Below are positions 22,896 to 33,788 of a stretch of DNA of 64,000 nucleotides, piece by piece. The notes beneath the pieces were generated by a model. It had not been told where the DNA came from, ran no database searches, and worked only from the letters and a program-made list of their open reading frames with translations. The stretch covers positions 186,001 to 250,000 of the forward strand of contig JAPWDM010000009.1 in the NCBI GenBank assembly GCA_035578155.1. The letters run 5' to 3'. How positions within the stretch are numbered: the stretch's first letter is position 1; each line of letters begins with the position of its first letter. Origin of the DNA: Brachynemurus nebulosus. Lineage: Eukaryota; Arthropoda; Insecta; Neuroptera; Myrmeleontidae. A program made the translations under genes and the position numbers.

Positions 22896-22974
22896 TTACC
22901 GTGAAATCTCATCAAATATCAATATCTTATTTACCTACTATTTATTTACTGGTTCCATTTCGCTCAAATTTTTC

Positions 22975-23260
22975 GGTCAGGCACTTTCTTCTACTATTAG
23001 TTAAGACTGGGATGATACGATTCTTGAGTGACATACAACACCGAAAAAGAAATCAAGTTTTTCAAATATAAAAGACAAAAAATTCGATCAACATTAAGAG
23101 TTTTATTCGATAAGAAATTTTTAACTCTCCACTTTCCTCTATACTGTTAGTTAAGACTCTTCAGTGACACACAACATTGAAAAAGAAATAAAGTTTTTAA
23201 GGTAAAGGACAAAAAATTCGATCAATGTTAAGAGTTTTATTCAACAAGAAGTTTTAAATT
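22975..23260. repeat. Tandem duplication, period about 150 bp
   Basis: Two units (about 22982-23125 and 23133-23260) share CTGTTAGTTAAGACT-like text, GAGTGACATACAACA, GAAAAAGAAATCAAGTTTTT, GACAAAAAATTCGATCAA and TTAAGAGTTTTATTC. Confidence 0.7.
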
Positions 23261-23538
23261 CTAAAACGGTTTTTTTTTTAATTTATGTAATGACCGCAAC
23301 TACTTTCCGTTCCGCTTACTATTGTTTCCACTATCTCGATTATGTCGCTCCGATATACACTGTATAATTCCGATTGATTAACTGCCCTCTGTACTGTCCG
23401 CCATCGCCGTGTTTTTAGTCGAATTTTCTCCGAAAAATTAGACTTATACAGTCTATACGATAAGAGCTGCGAGAGGCGAGAGTAGGGGCGCTATCCGTTT
23501 TCGGACCCGTAGAACACGAATATGTAGAAAAAAAAATG

Positions 23539-23542
<4 letters not shown>

Positions 23543-23611
<69 letters not shown>
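23543..23611. repeat. (AT)n microsatellite
   Basis: About 35 uninterrupted AT units. It creates long I-Y-I-Y frames that are not genes. Confidence 0.95.
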
Positions 23612-23613
<2 letters not shown>

Positions 23614-23624
23614 CCCGCCACCTT

Positions 23625-24500
23625 TTAATTTGTGTAGGGCCCCCCTATGGAAGTTAAGAGATGAAATTTGGTAAATGGGGCTCATTTTCGAGGCACCTCA
23701 TACTATCAAAGTGGGGTCAAATTTTGGGCAAATTTTTTTTCTGACCCGACATTTAAGGGGGTGGTGGGGGGCGGAAAAGCAATAAAACTTTTCCAAACCG
23801 GTTTTAAATAATGTTTCGGTCAATTATCTACAACATATCCAAAATTCAGCTTCCTAGGATGATATGGTGGGAGTAGAGGGGGGAAAAACGATTTTCGCTG
23901 GATCTAACAGGCCCCCAGCCCCCCAGAATTAACGTAGAGGGTTGAAATTTGGTGTGTTGATAAAGTTCGTACCTAGGTTGTGCTTTTTGGAGGTTTTAAT
24001 ATTTTACCTCCACCCACCTCATTTTTAAGCTACAATTTCATGCATTTTCGACGTTTTCGAAGTTTGTACCACTCGCACAGGTCACCCGAATAAACCTAGA
24101 GGGCTGAAATTTTGTATTCGGATTGAGTTAGTATCAAGGGGGTGTCTTTTGGGGGTCTCGACTTTTAACCCCTACCCCCACCATTTTTATACCCAAAAGA
24201 ACATGATTTTTCTTGTTTTTTAACAGTTTCGTTCGGGTCAAAATCTCCCCAAATAAACCTACAGGGCTGAAATTTGGTGTACAGGTTAAGCTAATAGCCA
24301 GACACTGTTTTTTGGAGGTTTCAACTTTTAACCCTTACCCCCACGATTTTTACGCCAATATTTCCTTAATTTTTTTGCTTGTTTTCTAACACGTCTAGAG
24401 ACTCCATAAGGAAACCTAGAGGGCTGAAATTTTGTACGTGTATTCAGTTAGTATCCAGCTAGTACCTTGTAGGGAGTCCGCATCACTTTTCCCCCCACTT
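23625..24500. repeat. Tandem array, about four units of 155-160 bp
   Basis: Units starting near 23930, 24092, 24253 and 24410 each open with ACCTAGAGGGCTGAAATTTT or a close variant, then GTTAGTATC or a variant, TTTTGGAGGTTT-like text, ACTTTTAACCC and a CCCCCAC..TTTTT tract. The part from 23625 to 23925 is a more diverged related stretch with GTTGAAATTTGG-like text. Each unit is unusually C-rich for this window. No coding is seen. Confidence 0.75.
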
Positions 24501-25110
24501 CTCCCATTTTTACATCGGAATTAAATGCTATTGTTAAATGTGTTTTAAAAGCATTATGTTTATTCTAAATACAAGTAGGCGAATAGTAATTTTAAAAAAT
24601 TTAAAAAAAAGTGAACTTACTTTTATGACAAATGAAATACATACATATTAAGTAATTTAAAAATGTTATTAAAGTCACTGTTTATTTATAAATTAGGAAT
24701 TTTGGATTTTTAGTATTTATAAAATAGAAATTTTGGATTTTTTGGAAAGAAAAAATATCTTTATAAAGGCCTTCCAGTTTACTATTTAAGGTCCTTTTTT
24801 AATTTTTAAAACTAAAACATAAAGGCAATTAGCGGATAAACATGGGCAGGAATGTCCTCGTACGAATTGTGTTGGCTTTTTTTCTGCTACCTGTTTTCGG
24901 CACAAAATTGAAATTTACTGAGATACAGCCCTTAAATACTTAAAACCTTTTTTTAAAGCCTAGATCAGCCGAACACTCATCACCAGTTTTGAAACAAACA
25001 AAATGACAATTCGGTTGTAGACTTTCAATCACATTTCGCTTGTAGACATTCAATACCGAAGATGAAGGGGAAAATTCGACTACCGTGATGGGGCCCCGCT
25101 GCTCACGGCG
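24501..25110. other. No gene recognised
   Basis: AT-rich DNA between the tandem array and the SINE pair; nothing supportable. Confidence 0.5.
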
Positions 25111-25354
25111 TTTTTTCTTATTCCTTCTAGAAAGTTCTCGGTATTATTTTCTTGAAGTACTCCTAAACGTTTTACGTGGCAGGGTTAAAAAAAAAGTTCT
25201 GGTCGAAGCGGAAATCGAACCCGGGCTCCTCTGGTCGTGGTCGTAAGTATACTAATCACTGGTCTCCGCTGATGTACTACGAAGTCCGTAGTATGTGCGT
25301 GCTGATACAGGGAATTTCAATAGCGCCGTTGAATAAACAAGTCTATACCTTATA
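25111..25354 (-). repeat. tRNA-derived SINE, copy A (minus strand)
   Basis: On the minus strand there is a box A-like CCAGTGATTAGTATAC and, about 35 bases later, a good box B, GGGTTCGATTTCC, the internal RNA polymerase III promoter elements of a tRNA. The non-tRNA part ends with CCGAGAACTTTCTAGAAGGA then ATAAGAAAAA, an A-rich 3' tail. The tRNA folding is too degraded to assign an amino acid. A second copy in the same orientation follows at 25412-25660. Confidence 0.7.
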
Positions 25355-25411
25355 TTCCAGTGCCCAAACTGATTTCAAATTATTTACCCTCTCTTTTTTC
25401 CGCCATTTCCC

Positions 25412-25660
25412 ATGTTTCTTCTAATTCCTTCTAGAAATTTCTCGGTGTTATTTTCTTGAATTACTTCTAGACGTTTGACGTGATAGGATTAAAAAAAAAT
25501 TCTAGCCGAAGCGGGAATTGAACCTGGGCTCCTCCGTCTCATGGTCCTAGTACCTAATCACTGGACTACTACATTACTACGAAGTACGTAGTGTGTGCGT
25601 GCTAATAGAGGCGATTTCAACAATGAACTTTGGTTGTTGATAAACAACTCTATACCTCAT
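25412..25660 (-). repeat. tRNA-derived SINE, copy B (minus strand)
   Basis: Minus strand: box A-like GTCCAGTGATTAGGTACTAG and box B AGGTTCAATTCC, then the same body (CGTCTAGAAGTAATTCAAG, ACCGAGAAATTTCTAGAAGG). The two copies share upstream text (ACGCACACACTACG-like, ACTTCGTAGTA) and lie head to tail about 300 bp apart, which suggests a tandem duplication or a dimeric insertion. Confidence 0.7.
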
Positions 25661-26205
25661 GATAGTAATTTATTTTATAATCATCCCTGATGCTGTACAT
25701 ATTGTGTACTAAGTACATACAAAACACATCATGTAATCAAGTAGATGGTTGCGTGTTTTATTGACTATTACATTACTGCGTTGTATTATTATAATATGGT
25801 ACAATATTGTGTGTACAATAATAATATTTCTATCTAAATAAAGAAACTGGCTAACAACAATACATAATATAGGTACATAGGTGGATGATACACAACATTA
25901 TCAACATAAGTAAACACTAAAAACACGACACATAACATAATATAATAGAAACACATTCAATGTTTGTTGGTTGCGTTTAATGTCAGCTCTACTATACTGC
26001 CGTACTAAGCAAAAGTGTCGTAAGTAACAAATTACTGTTTTCGAGAAAACAGGTCAAAACTTTTTTTTTAAATCGTCAGAACTCAAAGCAGTTTTTTTTA
26101 ATTTTGTGTAAGAGACATTTCTAAACAATTTTTCAAAATATTGTTAAAAAAAAGTTGCTTGGAAATATGTTTTTTTTTCAATAAAAATTACTTACGGCAC
26201 TGTTG
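25661..26205. other. No gene recognised
   Basis: AT-rich DNA with short homopolymers; nothing supportable. Confidence 0.5.
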
Positions 26206-26210
26206 CTTTG

Positions 26211-26590
26211 AGCAACATTGGAGAGGGGGTGAGTCCCCTCTTAAATTACAAACTAGTTAAGATACACTCATTTTTAATATTAACACACTGACAGTGGGTA
26301 ATAATGTCACAATAAGTGGTTCTGAAGTTGGACTGTCGTATGTAAGGTTTTTATAAGGTTTGTTTTTTAATGGATGTTATAGTTTTCGTTATCGAAAATT
26401 ATGGATACCGAAAAAAACGATATTTTCAAAATGAATGGAAACCTAATAAAAACCTTACATACGATAGTCCAACTTCAGAACCACTTATTGTGACATTATT
26501 ACCCACTGTCAGTGTGTTAATATTAAAAATGAGTGTATTTTCACTAGTATGTAATTTAAGAGAGTGACTCACCCCCTCTCCAATGTTGCT
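26211..26590. repeat. 380-bp near-perfect palindrome, arms about 150 bp
   Basis: The left arm (26211-26362) and right arm (26439-26590) match in reverse complement through AGCAACATTGGAGAGGGGGT, AAATGAGTGTATTTT-like text, ACACACTGACAGTGGGTAAT, GTCACAATAAGTGGTTCTGA and CTGTCGTATGTAAGGTTTTT. The loop of about 76 nt contains TTCGTTATCGAAAATTAT and CGATATTTTCA, phrases found inside the TIR element at 2880-2935. No coding: the two overlapping frames are mirror shadows. Confidence 0.85.
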
Positions 26591-27722
26591 TAAACGGAAT
26601 TTTGAAATCAAAAATTTCATTTCTACGTTATTCTAAATGTCTTAAACTATTTTCCATGAAGAAGAACTTCTTGAACTACCCAAGTAGTACGACTATTCGA
26701 CACAGTCACCCCCTAGTTAACTACCCCTAGACTTAATATTAGGACATTGAACAAAAACAGGTCAGTTAGATTTTCTGACGTAGATTTCAAATCTGTAAAC
26801 AGAATTTTTATATTGTTTAATTTTCATCCCCTTTTTGCAAAATTTAAACCCCCAGCCACCCCTGTTGACACAATTTGAACGAATTGCATACCAATAGATA
26901 GCTCTTTAAAAAAGAGCAATACTACCAATTTAAACTTTTGCTCTGTCTCTTACCGTTTTCCAGATATTTAAAAAAATTAAATTTTTACCCCAATTTTTGG
27001 AGGGCGATTTCACCCTTTCAAACCGTTTTTCCGCCGATAAAAAAAAATACGTGTCGCTTATTTTTTAGTGTTCTACAAGATATCTGGGTTTCATCAAAAT
27101 CGATAGGTCCGGCCTTGGGCCCTTTACTTGTTAGTAATGGTAATCGTTTTAGTGTACATGCGGCAAGCTCGATATCTATAGCTCCGTAACGGTTGGAGCT
27201 ACATCATTTTTGAGAAGTTCCGTGGATTCCTCGTGGTCTAAAACATTAGAAATGATATATAACTCAAAATTCGAAAATTTGCACTTACGGCAGTTTTACT
27301 TTGCTGGGCAGTATAGAGCAAAGTTGAGCCGCGTGAGTATGTATGTATGCACGCACTCACACAACGCGATGATCCTCCCACGTTCACGATTGCCAGCCGC
27401 ATCACGACCTCGCCTCGGCCGGTGTGATGGAAGATGAGAGTAGGCACGAAAATGTGGGATAACATAGTGATTTCGTTTTGAAGAATTTGAGCGAATTTGT
27501 TCGAGGTAAACAGTTACGCAGTGAATAGGGAAAATTTTTGCTCTAAACACAATTTTTCTAATCTAAAAAAATCGGGTCCAGTTATGCTCCAGACCTATTG
27601 CGATCACATTTCGTGTACTCGAAAAGTATCATTTATATACCAATAAAAAATCGATAATATTTAAGTTCACCTCGCAAAAACACAAGAGATATTTTCATTT
27701 AAAGTTTAGACAAAAATACACA
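26591..27722. other. No gene; GC-richer patch at 27330-27430
   Basis: Mostly AT-rich DNA. The patch 27330-27430 is clearly GC-richer and contains several CpG (GCCTCGGCCGG and neighbours). Overlapping frames cover it on three readings, but none shows a known domain or a codon-use signal I can defend. A promoter or an unrecognised exon cannot be excluded. Confidence 0.4.
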
Positions 27723-27724
27723 TA

Positions 27725-28354
27725 GGGTAAAAGCCCCTATACCCGAACGTGTTCAATACTCGAACAGTTTTGTTATTTTTTATTACTCATGCGGGAGAAG
27801 TACAAACTTGGCACATACATTTCTGTACGCAAAATAGCTGTTTGCCCACTGTACTCTTCCCGTATACTTTTTTGCGTGCGGAAAGTAACTGTTCACACGC
27901 AAATTGACAATAAAACAGGCAAAATTTTATCAAAACACGCAAAGCCGCCTCTTGATTTTTCATTTAATAAATATTTCATAATTATTTCTATAGAAGCCAC
28001 CAGCAAAGTAATTTAAACAATAATTAATTCAGAACAAAAAAGACGAACACTTAAAAATATTTTAAAAAGTAATAAAAATGTCAAAAATAGTGATAATAAT
28101 AGAAAAAATATGTGAAATCCGTAATAAAAAATAGTATGTGGAACTCGTGCGGGATTGTCGAATGCCCACTCAAACGAATAAGCGCACTCACTACGTTCGT
28201 GCGCTCAACTTCGCTTTCGTGGGCAATCGACAATTTCCCGCACTTATTGCATAATATAGTATTATATTATATTAATGAAGTTGTTTCTGAAAAAGAACGA
28301 TAAATTTAAAACTGTTCGAGTACTGAACACGTTCGGGTATAGGGCCTTTTACGT
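27725..28354. mobile_element. MITE of the GTAAAAGCCCC family, copy 2, 630 bp
   Basis: The left end reads GGGTAAAAGCCCCTATACCC then GAACGTGTTCAATACTCGAA. The right end on the minus strand reads ACGTAAAAGGCCCTATACCC then GAACGTGTTCAGTACTCGAA. TIRs are about 50 bp; TA flanks at 27723-27724 and 28355-28356. The interior has no transposase, but a strong hairpin at 28147-28243. Confidence 0.8.
28147..28243. repeat. Long hairpin inside the MITE
   Basis: GTGCGGGATTGTCGA and TGCCCAC on the left pair with GTGGGCA and TCGACAATTTCCCGCAC on the right. An inner stem AGCGCAC / GTGCGCT lies around 28180-28205. The stem is GC-rich in an AT-rich element. Confidence 0.8.
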
Positions 28355-28356
28355 TA

Positions 28357-28990
28357 CCATAATATATACAAATTATTTAGTATGTATCGAACTTAGTGTG
28401 GGTCAGCGTTTAGAGTAATGATACGTATGAATCGTGGGATATCAGGTTCTACTCCCGGTACCTATGTATGATTATTTTAAATTTTGTTTTGATTATGGAT
28501 TTGAGCCTTATTTGGATAGCACTCAAAAATCATATCTGCAAACTGATGAACACACCCCTCGTCTACATTCTTACTTTTTGCTCCAATTTAGCGGTTCTCA
28601 ACCTGTGGTACGCGTACCTTGGAGATACAGAGAAAAAAAAATGGAAAAAAGGAAATTAAAAATTCTAAAGATCTACAGTACCGATGTTTTTATTTAAGCC
28701 GCGATTGAAAGTAGATTTTGTAATCCACCAAGTAGATATTTCATTTACGAGTACCTCCTATCTTCCAAAATGGAGTTCTTAACTTATTAAAAGTTTCTTT
28801 ATAATCCTTTTTAAAGTTATAATATGTGGTAAGATGTTAAAATTTACAAGGTCATTTATGTCAAATGATTTTTCTTATTGTTTGAAACTTTTTTTAAAAA
28901 AATTTTGCTACCTTGCATTGCAATTGTTTTATTTTTGCGGTTGTCAAATATGTGTCCTAAAAACATAATATTGTAGCCTGTGTAATGTCG
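28357..28990. other. No gene recognised
   Basis: AT-rich DNA. The open frame at 28434-28697 shows no domain and ends in a lysine-rich low-complexity stretch; taken as chance. Confidence 0.5.
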
Positions 28991-28993
28991 CAT

Positions 28994-29681
28994 TAGGGGC
29001 GTAGCTACCGCCGTATCAGCCGTATCAGTGATACGGGGCCCCCGAGCTACAGAGGCCCCTAACAGGTGTAAGCAAAAATTAGTAAAATGTTACCCACAGT
29101 GTTACTTAATCTCGTGCTTCCCGAGAAAAAAACATAAAAAACTGTCGTGCGTGCCTATCATGTGTGCAATCTCTTTTTTTCCCGGGTTAAGCGTGCGCAA
29201 AAAAGTTGGCAAGATGGGTAACTTCAAAAATGTAAACTTGACCGCATTGATGCAGCATCATAACTTTTCTGATGCGTCTAATACTACATGATGCGCTGCT
29301 GATGCTCTCTTGAAATTTGATACACATTAGATGTTTTTAAATTTTTAAATTCATAAAATTACCTAAGGACTTCGATGGGGGCAGGAGCGGCTATCAGACT
29401 TGTCACTATTGTCTATAGAGGCAGAAATTTTAGAAAAACTGAAACCGTCTTCAGTTATAGATCATTTAATAAATCAATTTCCCGAAAAAAAGGCAAGAAA
29501 AGAGTATATCTAATTTGAATTGTTTGGCTAGCTCAGTTTCTAGGAGGAAGCGATAACTTATAATCAATAATTTTTTAATTTAATGCAAGCATTTTTGTTT
29601 TTTTTGTGAGAAATCTTTACCCTTCATTTGGGCCCCCAACTAATTTTGATACAGGGCCCCGCTAAGGTACGCTACGCATTG
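28994..29681. mobile_element. Possible hAT-like element
   Basis: The left end TAGGGGCGTAGCTACCGCCG and, on the minus strand, the right end CAATGCGTAGCGTACCTTAG with GGGGCCC inside resemble the 'GGCGTAGCTA' ends of many hAT elements. GGGGCCC occurs near both ends (29035 and 29655). No 8-bp flanking duplication was found, so ends are uncertain. The 87-codon frame inside is not recognised. Confidence 0.4.
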
Positions 29682-29912
29682 ATCAGTTTCAACATTAAAA
29701 GTGAAAAGTTTATAATCACGTGACACTCAATTGAACTCTAAAATTGTTTTTAATATTGCTCTAACTATTCTGATAGTGTGTCCCGCATTTTTCGTAAGGT
29801 AGTGTACTTACGTACTGTGTATACAATAGAACAGTGTATTTTTTGACGAGTGAGTTCATGTTGTTTAAGTTGAACAATGAGAGTACGTGTCAATAACACC
29901 GAGGCTATAATA

Positions 29913-30273
29913 CAGTCGACTCTGGGTTAATTCAAACCTACGATAATTCGAACCTCTCTATAATTCAAAGTTATCACGAGGTCCCTACAAAATCTCTTTA
30001 TATTTCGAACTAAATCAATACATTTTTATGCACTTGGTAATTCGAACGAAAAAATCATTGCCACGTAACAAAACGACGCGTTAATTCGAACTCATCGGCG
30101 TCAAACACTCGACAATTCAAGGTTGTAGAGAGAAAGGGACAGAAAGATTGTAAGTACATTTTGAGACAAAATCAAGTTCATGCTTAAAAAATTAAAATTG
30201 TTGCCTGCGAACCTCTCTATAATGCGTGACATTTTAAGAGTTCCTCGAGTTTCAAATTAACGAGAGTCGACTA
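29913..30273. mobile_element. Tigger/pogo-like MITE, 361 bp
   Basis: The left end is CAGTCGACTCTGGGTTAATT and the right end on the minus strand TAGTCGACTCTCGTTAATTT, with TA at 29911-29912 and 30274-30275. Inside, phrases such as AATTCGAACCTCTCTATAAT recur on both halves. CAGTCGACTC..TTAATTCGAA ends are typical of Tigger-like elements. No coding. Confidence 0.75.
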
Positions 30274-30287
30274 TATAATTATAATGA

Positions 30288-30409
30288 ACTTGAAGTTCCT
30301 TCTGTCATTTTAGCGAATTTCCCGAATGGAATTCAGCTATTACAGCCACTGGGGACTATGGCAGAAATTTGTTTTGAGGTCCCTAGAAACCGAAAATAAT
30401 ATTCACTAA

Positions 30410-30475
<66 letters not shown>

Positions 30476-30513
30476 ACTTATATTATATATATATTATATA
30501 TATATAATAAACC

Positions 30514-30569
<56 letters not shown>

Positions 30570-30688
30570 TGAATATTATTTTCGGTTTCTAGGGACCTCA
30601 AAACAAATTTCTACCATAGTCCGCAGTGGCTGTAATAGCTAAATTCCATTCTGAAAATTCGCTAAAATGACAGAAGGAATTTCAAGTT
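30288..30688. repeat. Palindrome centred on (TA)n tracts, copy 1 of the (TA)n-hinge family
   Basis: Two oppositely oriented copies of the same about-130-bp sequence (TTCTGTCATTTTAGCGAATT, AGCTATTACAGCCACTG, AATTTGTTTTGAGGTCCCTA, GAAACCGAAAATAATATTCA) flank about 150 bp of TA repeats (30417-30472 and 30518-30566), with a short AATATATATTATATA-type spacer. Related single-sided copies are at 33594-34290 and 38329-38730. Confidence 0.85.
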
Positions 30689-30689
30689 A

Positions 30690-32070
30690 ATTTCATGAGC
30701 CGTTTTAACGATATGCTACACAATGTGATAATATGTGAAAGGAAAAATTTTCGTGAAAACTTTTTTGCTGTTTTAATTAACATTTACACCTGTTATAGCA
30801 TGCAGATCCAAAATTTCATGTTCATAGGTCGAAAGATATAAGAATTATGAGAGTATAACAGACAAACATGACGAAATCATATACATTTCGACATTTTTCT
30901 TCGGAATCCTAAAAGGAAATTGTTAGAAAATTTTATATTGCTTACTTTGCAAAAATAACGCATTATTATTTTTTTACTCGAAAGCGAAATTGAAGGAACC
31001 AAAAAATTTCTATAAAATTTATATTATTTTTTTTTTATCAGAACGATGTCAAAAAATGAATCTGGAAATTGAATTGACATTTTTCAAATTGACATAATAT
31101 ACATAGATTAAATTTACAATTTTGGAAATTACATTAAAAAAAAAAAAGTTTTAGTACAACATAGTTTGGAAACAGTAGTTTGGTTTTACTGAAATGTTAC
31201 ATTATTGTATCTATGTGTATAGTTTTATTTCAAATTTTATTTTTATTTTTCGGTTTAAAATTACATTTTGAAATACGTCAAGTTCGTGAGTGTCATTACT
31301 GATAACATAATTTGTAAATTAATACACTGATTACATCTCATGTTATATCATATAGGTATATACAACACACCTCTACATATGTATACGATAATATATGTAC
31401 ATATATTCAAACACACGTTTATACAGTCACGGCAAAAACAATCATTACACTCGGTACAAAAAATCAAGCCTGGGTCTTCTAGTATAGAGAGCAAAAATTT
31501 CGGTTTTTTCTTTTAGGAATTAATAAAGAAAAACGATTCAGTATTTTTACCGTCCATGTTTTTACCATCTATTTATTAGTATTTTAAGGACATTTTGATA
31601 CAAAAAAAAAAAATAAAATTCAAGGACTTGCAACGATTTAAATATAGAGTCATGCAAAAAAGCGATGCGTGCTGGTTGACATGATTTTGTGATCTGTGTT
31701 CATCTGCACCAAAAAAGCGAAAAAGATTCTGGTTTAGAAAGATTGTGATTCTGGCAGGATCTACAATAAAAAACAATTTTTTCAAAAACTCTAATAACGG
31801 AAGCTGTTTAAAAAACTTATTTTTTTTTTTACGTTTTTATTTTTTTCAGATTTTTTTATTTTTTAAAAACAGTAACAATTAAAATTTTGCAATATCCGTA
31901 GTAGCTACCATAAACATGTTTTGAAGGTACTTGTCAAATTCAAAGTCGATTGGATAAATACAACTCGAGATATGATGTCAGCCAACGTGAAAAATGTAGT
32001 TTCAAGAAAAATGCATTTAAATTTTTGAAGTATAATACTTGACATTGGAACCTATCATATTTAAAATAGC
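30690..32070. other. No gene; possible Tc1-like end at 31423 and transposase trace
   Basis: Mainly AT-rich DNA. ACAGTCACGGCAAAAACAAT followed by CATTACACTC (31424-31453) looks like a Tc1/mariner terminus, but no partner end was found. On the minus strand between 31785 and 31660 a frame gives ITIFLNQNLFRFFGADEH, which faintly recalls the 'I-F-x-D-E-S-x-F-x-L-F-G-x-D' motif with the acidic residue replaced. Too weak to call as a gene. Confidence 0.3.
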
Positions 32071-32072
32071 TA

Positions 32073-32633
32073 TCTACTTAATAAATTTCTAACACTGACT
32101 GACTGACAGACAACGCACAGCCTAAACTGTTGGGTTTAGAAGAATGAAATTTTGCATAGGAGTTCTTTATATAACGTAGATGAGCACTAAGAAAGGATTT
32201 TTGAAAATTCGTCCCCTAAGTGGATTATGTACGGGACGAAAATTCGTATGGAAATTCGTCAATTTGAAGTTAGAGATACATAAAAAAATGTTACTATGGC
32301 TATCAAAATAAAAAATATCTTATTTAAATAAATCTCTGACTGACAGACAACGCACAACCTCAACTGTTGAGTTTAGAAGGACGAAATTAAGCACAGATGT
32401 TATGAAAATTGGCGTTTAGGCTTCTATTTATAAATAAAAATCAGTTGTTTCTGGAAATTTGTTCCCTAAGGCGTTAAAATAGAAAATGAAAATTTATATG
32501 GGAAGTTCATCATTTTCGAAGTTATAAACGTGGATATTGATTTTGGCTTTTGAAAAACATTAAAAGTGAGCGGAAAGTGAGTACGTAATAAAAAGATGTT
32601 GTCGATGGGAAACCCCATCGGGCATACGGCTAG
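32073..32633 (+). mobile_element. Helitron-like non-autonomous element, 561 bp
   Basis: It starts with TC (TCTACTTAATAAATTTC) after an A and ends CATACGGCTAG followed by T, fitting Helitron insertion between A and T. A 7-bp stem CGATGGG / CCCATCG (32603-32609 and 32614-32620) sits nine bases before the terminal CTAG, as expected for a Helitron 3' end. Two internal tandem units both begin near CTGACTGACAGACAACGCAC. No coding, so non-autonomous. The terminus resembles that of 47408-48109. Confidence 0.75.
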
Positions 32634-33590
32634 TAACTTCATAAATTTTCAAAATTTTCAAATTTCTTATTGAGAACGACAGACCAATGAACACTATTAT
32701 ACTAATAGACAAAGCGTAAAGCCAGTTTCTTGGCATTTTTCTTGAAGCAGGTAACAAGGGTGACACAGGTGAAATTTAATGAAATAATATAATGTCAATT
32801 TTTGAGCAAATGCAGCTATAATTATTGCAGGACATAATTTGTATACGTACGTATTTTAAAAATAAAACGAATACCACTTTTCTTTTTTCAAAATTTTTCA
32901 GTTTCTTCTCAAAAAAGCAAAAATTTTATTATCAATATTTTATTTTGACAATAATTACTTGAAAACGTAACTACGGATACAAATCCATTACTATATAACA
33001 GAATACTATTAAGGTCGGAACTTGGCCGTATAACTGGTTGCCTCAATTATACATTTATATTATCAGTCTATATAATATAATTAGTATATAATATGTTCAC
33101 TGGTCTGTGTTGAGGACACATTTTCAACAATCTATACTTTCACAAAATGAAACAAAAAAGATCGAGTTTAAGTATGAGAAATGTCTGCTATGAGTTACAA
33201 GGAAGCTGTGTGTGCCCCTCCCCCAATTACATTGAATATTTATATTATTTTTAATAAGTTTTGTTAACGAAAACTGAAAAGAAATTTCTTATAATAGTGT
33301 GGTTATTCTTTTGTCCGATACTGTATACATATACATTAGATTAGTATTTGAACGTATAATCAAATATACGAATAGTAACTATACCTAATCTACATAAAAG
33401 CATGTTTTGTACAAAATACAAAGTGTCTATTTCAATGCACACGCAATTAATAATTGAAATTTTTGGCGAATATATTTAAGTGAGATTATATATATAATAC
33501 GTTAAGGGATTATATACTCTTATTTTGTTGCATTTTCTTTCATTTTTTGAATAAAGGGAAATTTTGACAAAAAACTAATTTTTTTCACGA
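32634..33590. other. No gene recognised
   Basis: AT-rich DNA; nothing supportable. Confidence 0.5.
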
Positions 33591-33593
33591 AAA

Positions 33594-33716
33594 TTGCCAA
33601 AAAAACCATGTTTCGGGCATCGGACGTGCCTACTTAACGAACTCGTCCAACGGTTTGGGACTTCCAATATTTTCACCAAATTTCGTAAAAATAGAAACTT
33701 TCATTCGAGAGTTATC

Positions 33717-33788
<72 letters not shown>

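Noticed and set aside
29028..29291. 87-codon frame in the possible hAT element
   Set aside because: No zinc-finger BED or hAT dimerisation signature; likely chance.
31576..31785. Tc1-type transposase middle domain on the minus strand
   Set aside because: Only a faint resemblance to the second catalytic aspartate region, with the acidic residue missing; kept as a note, not called.
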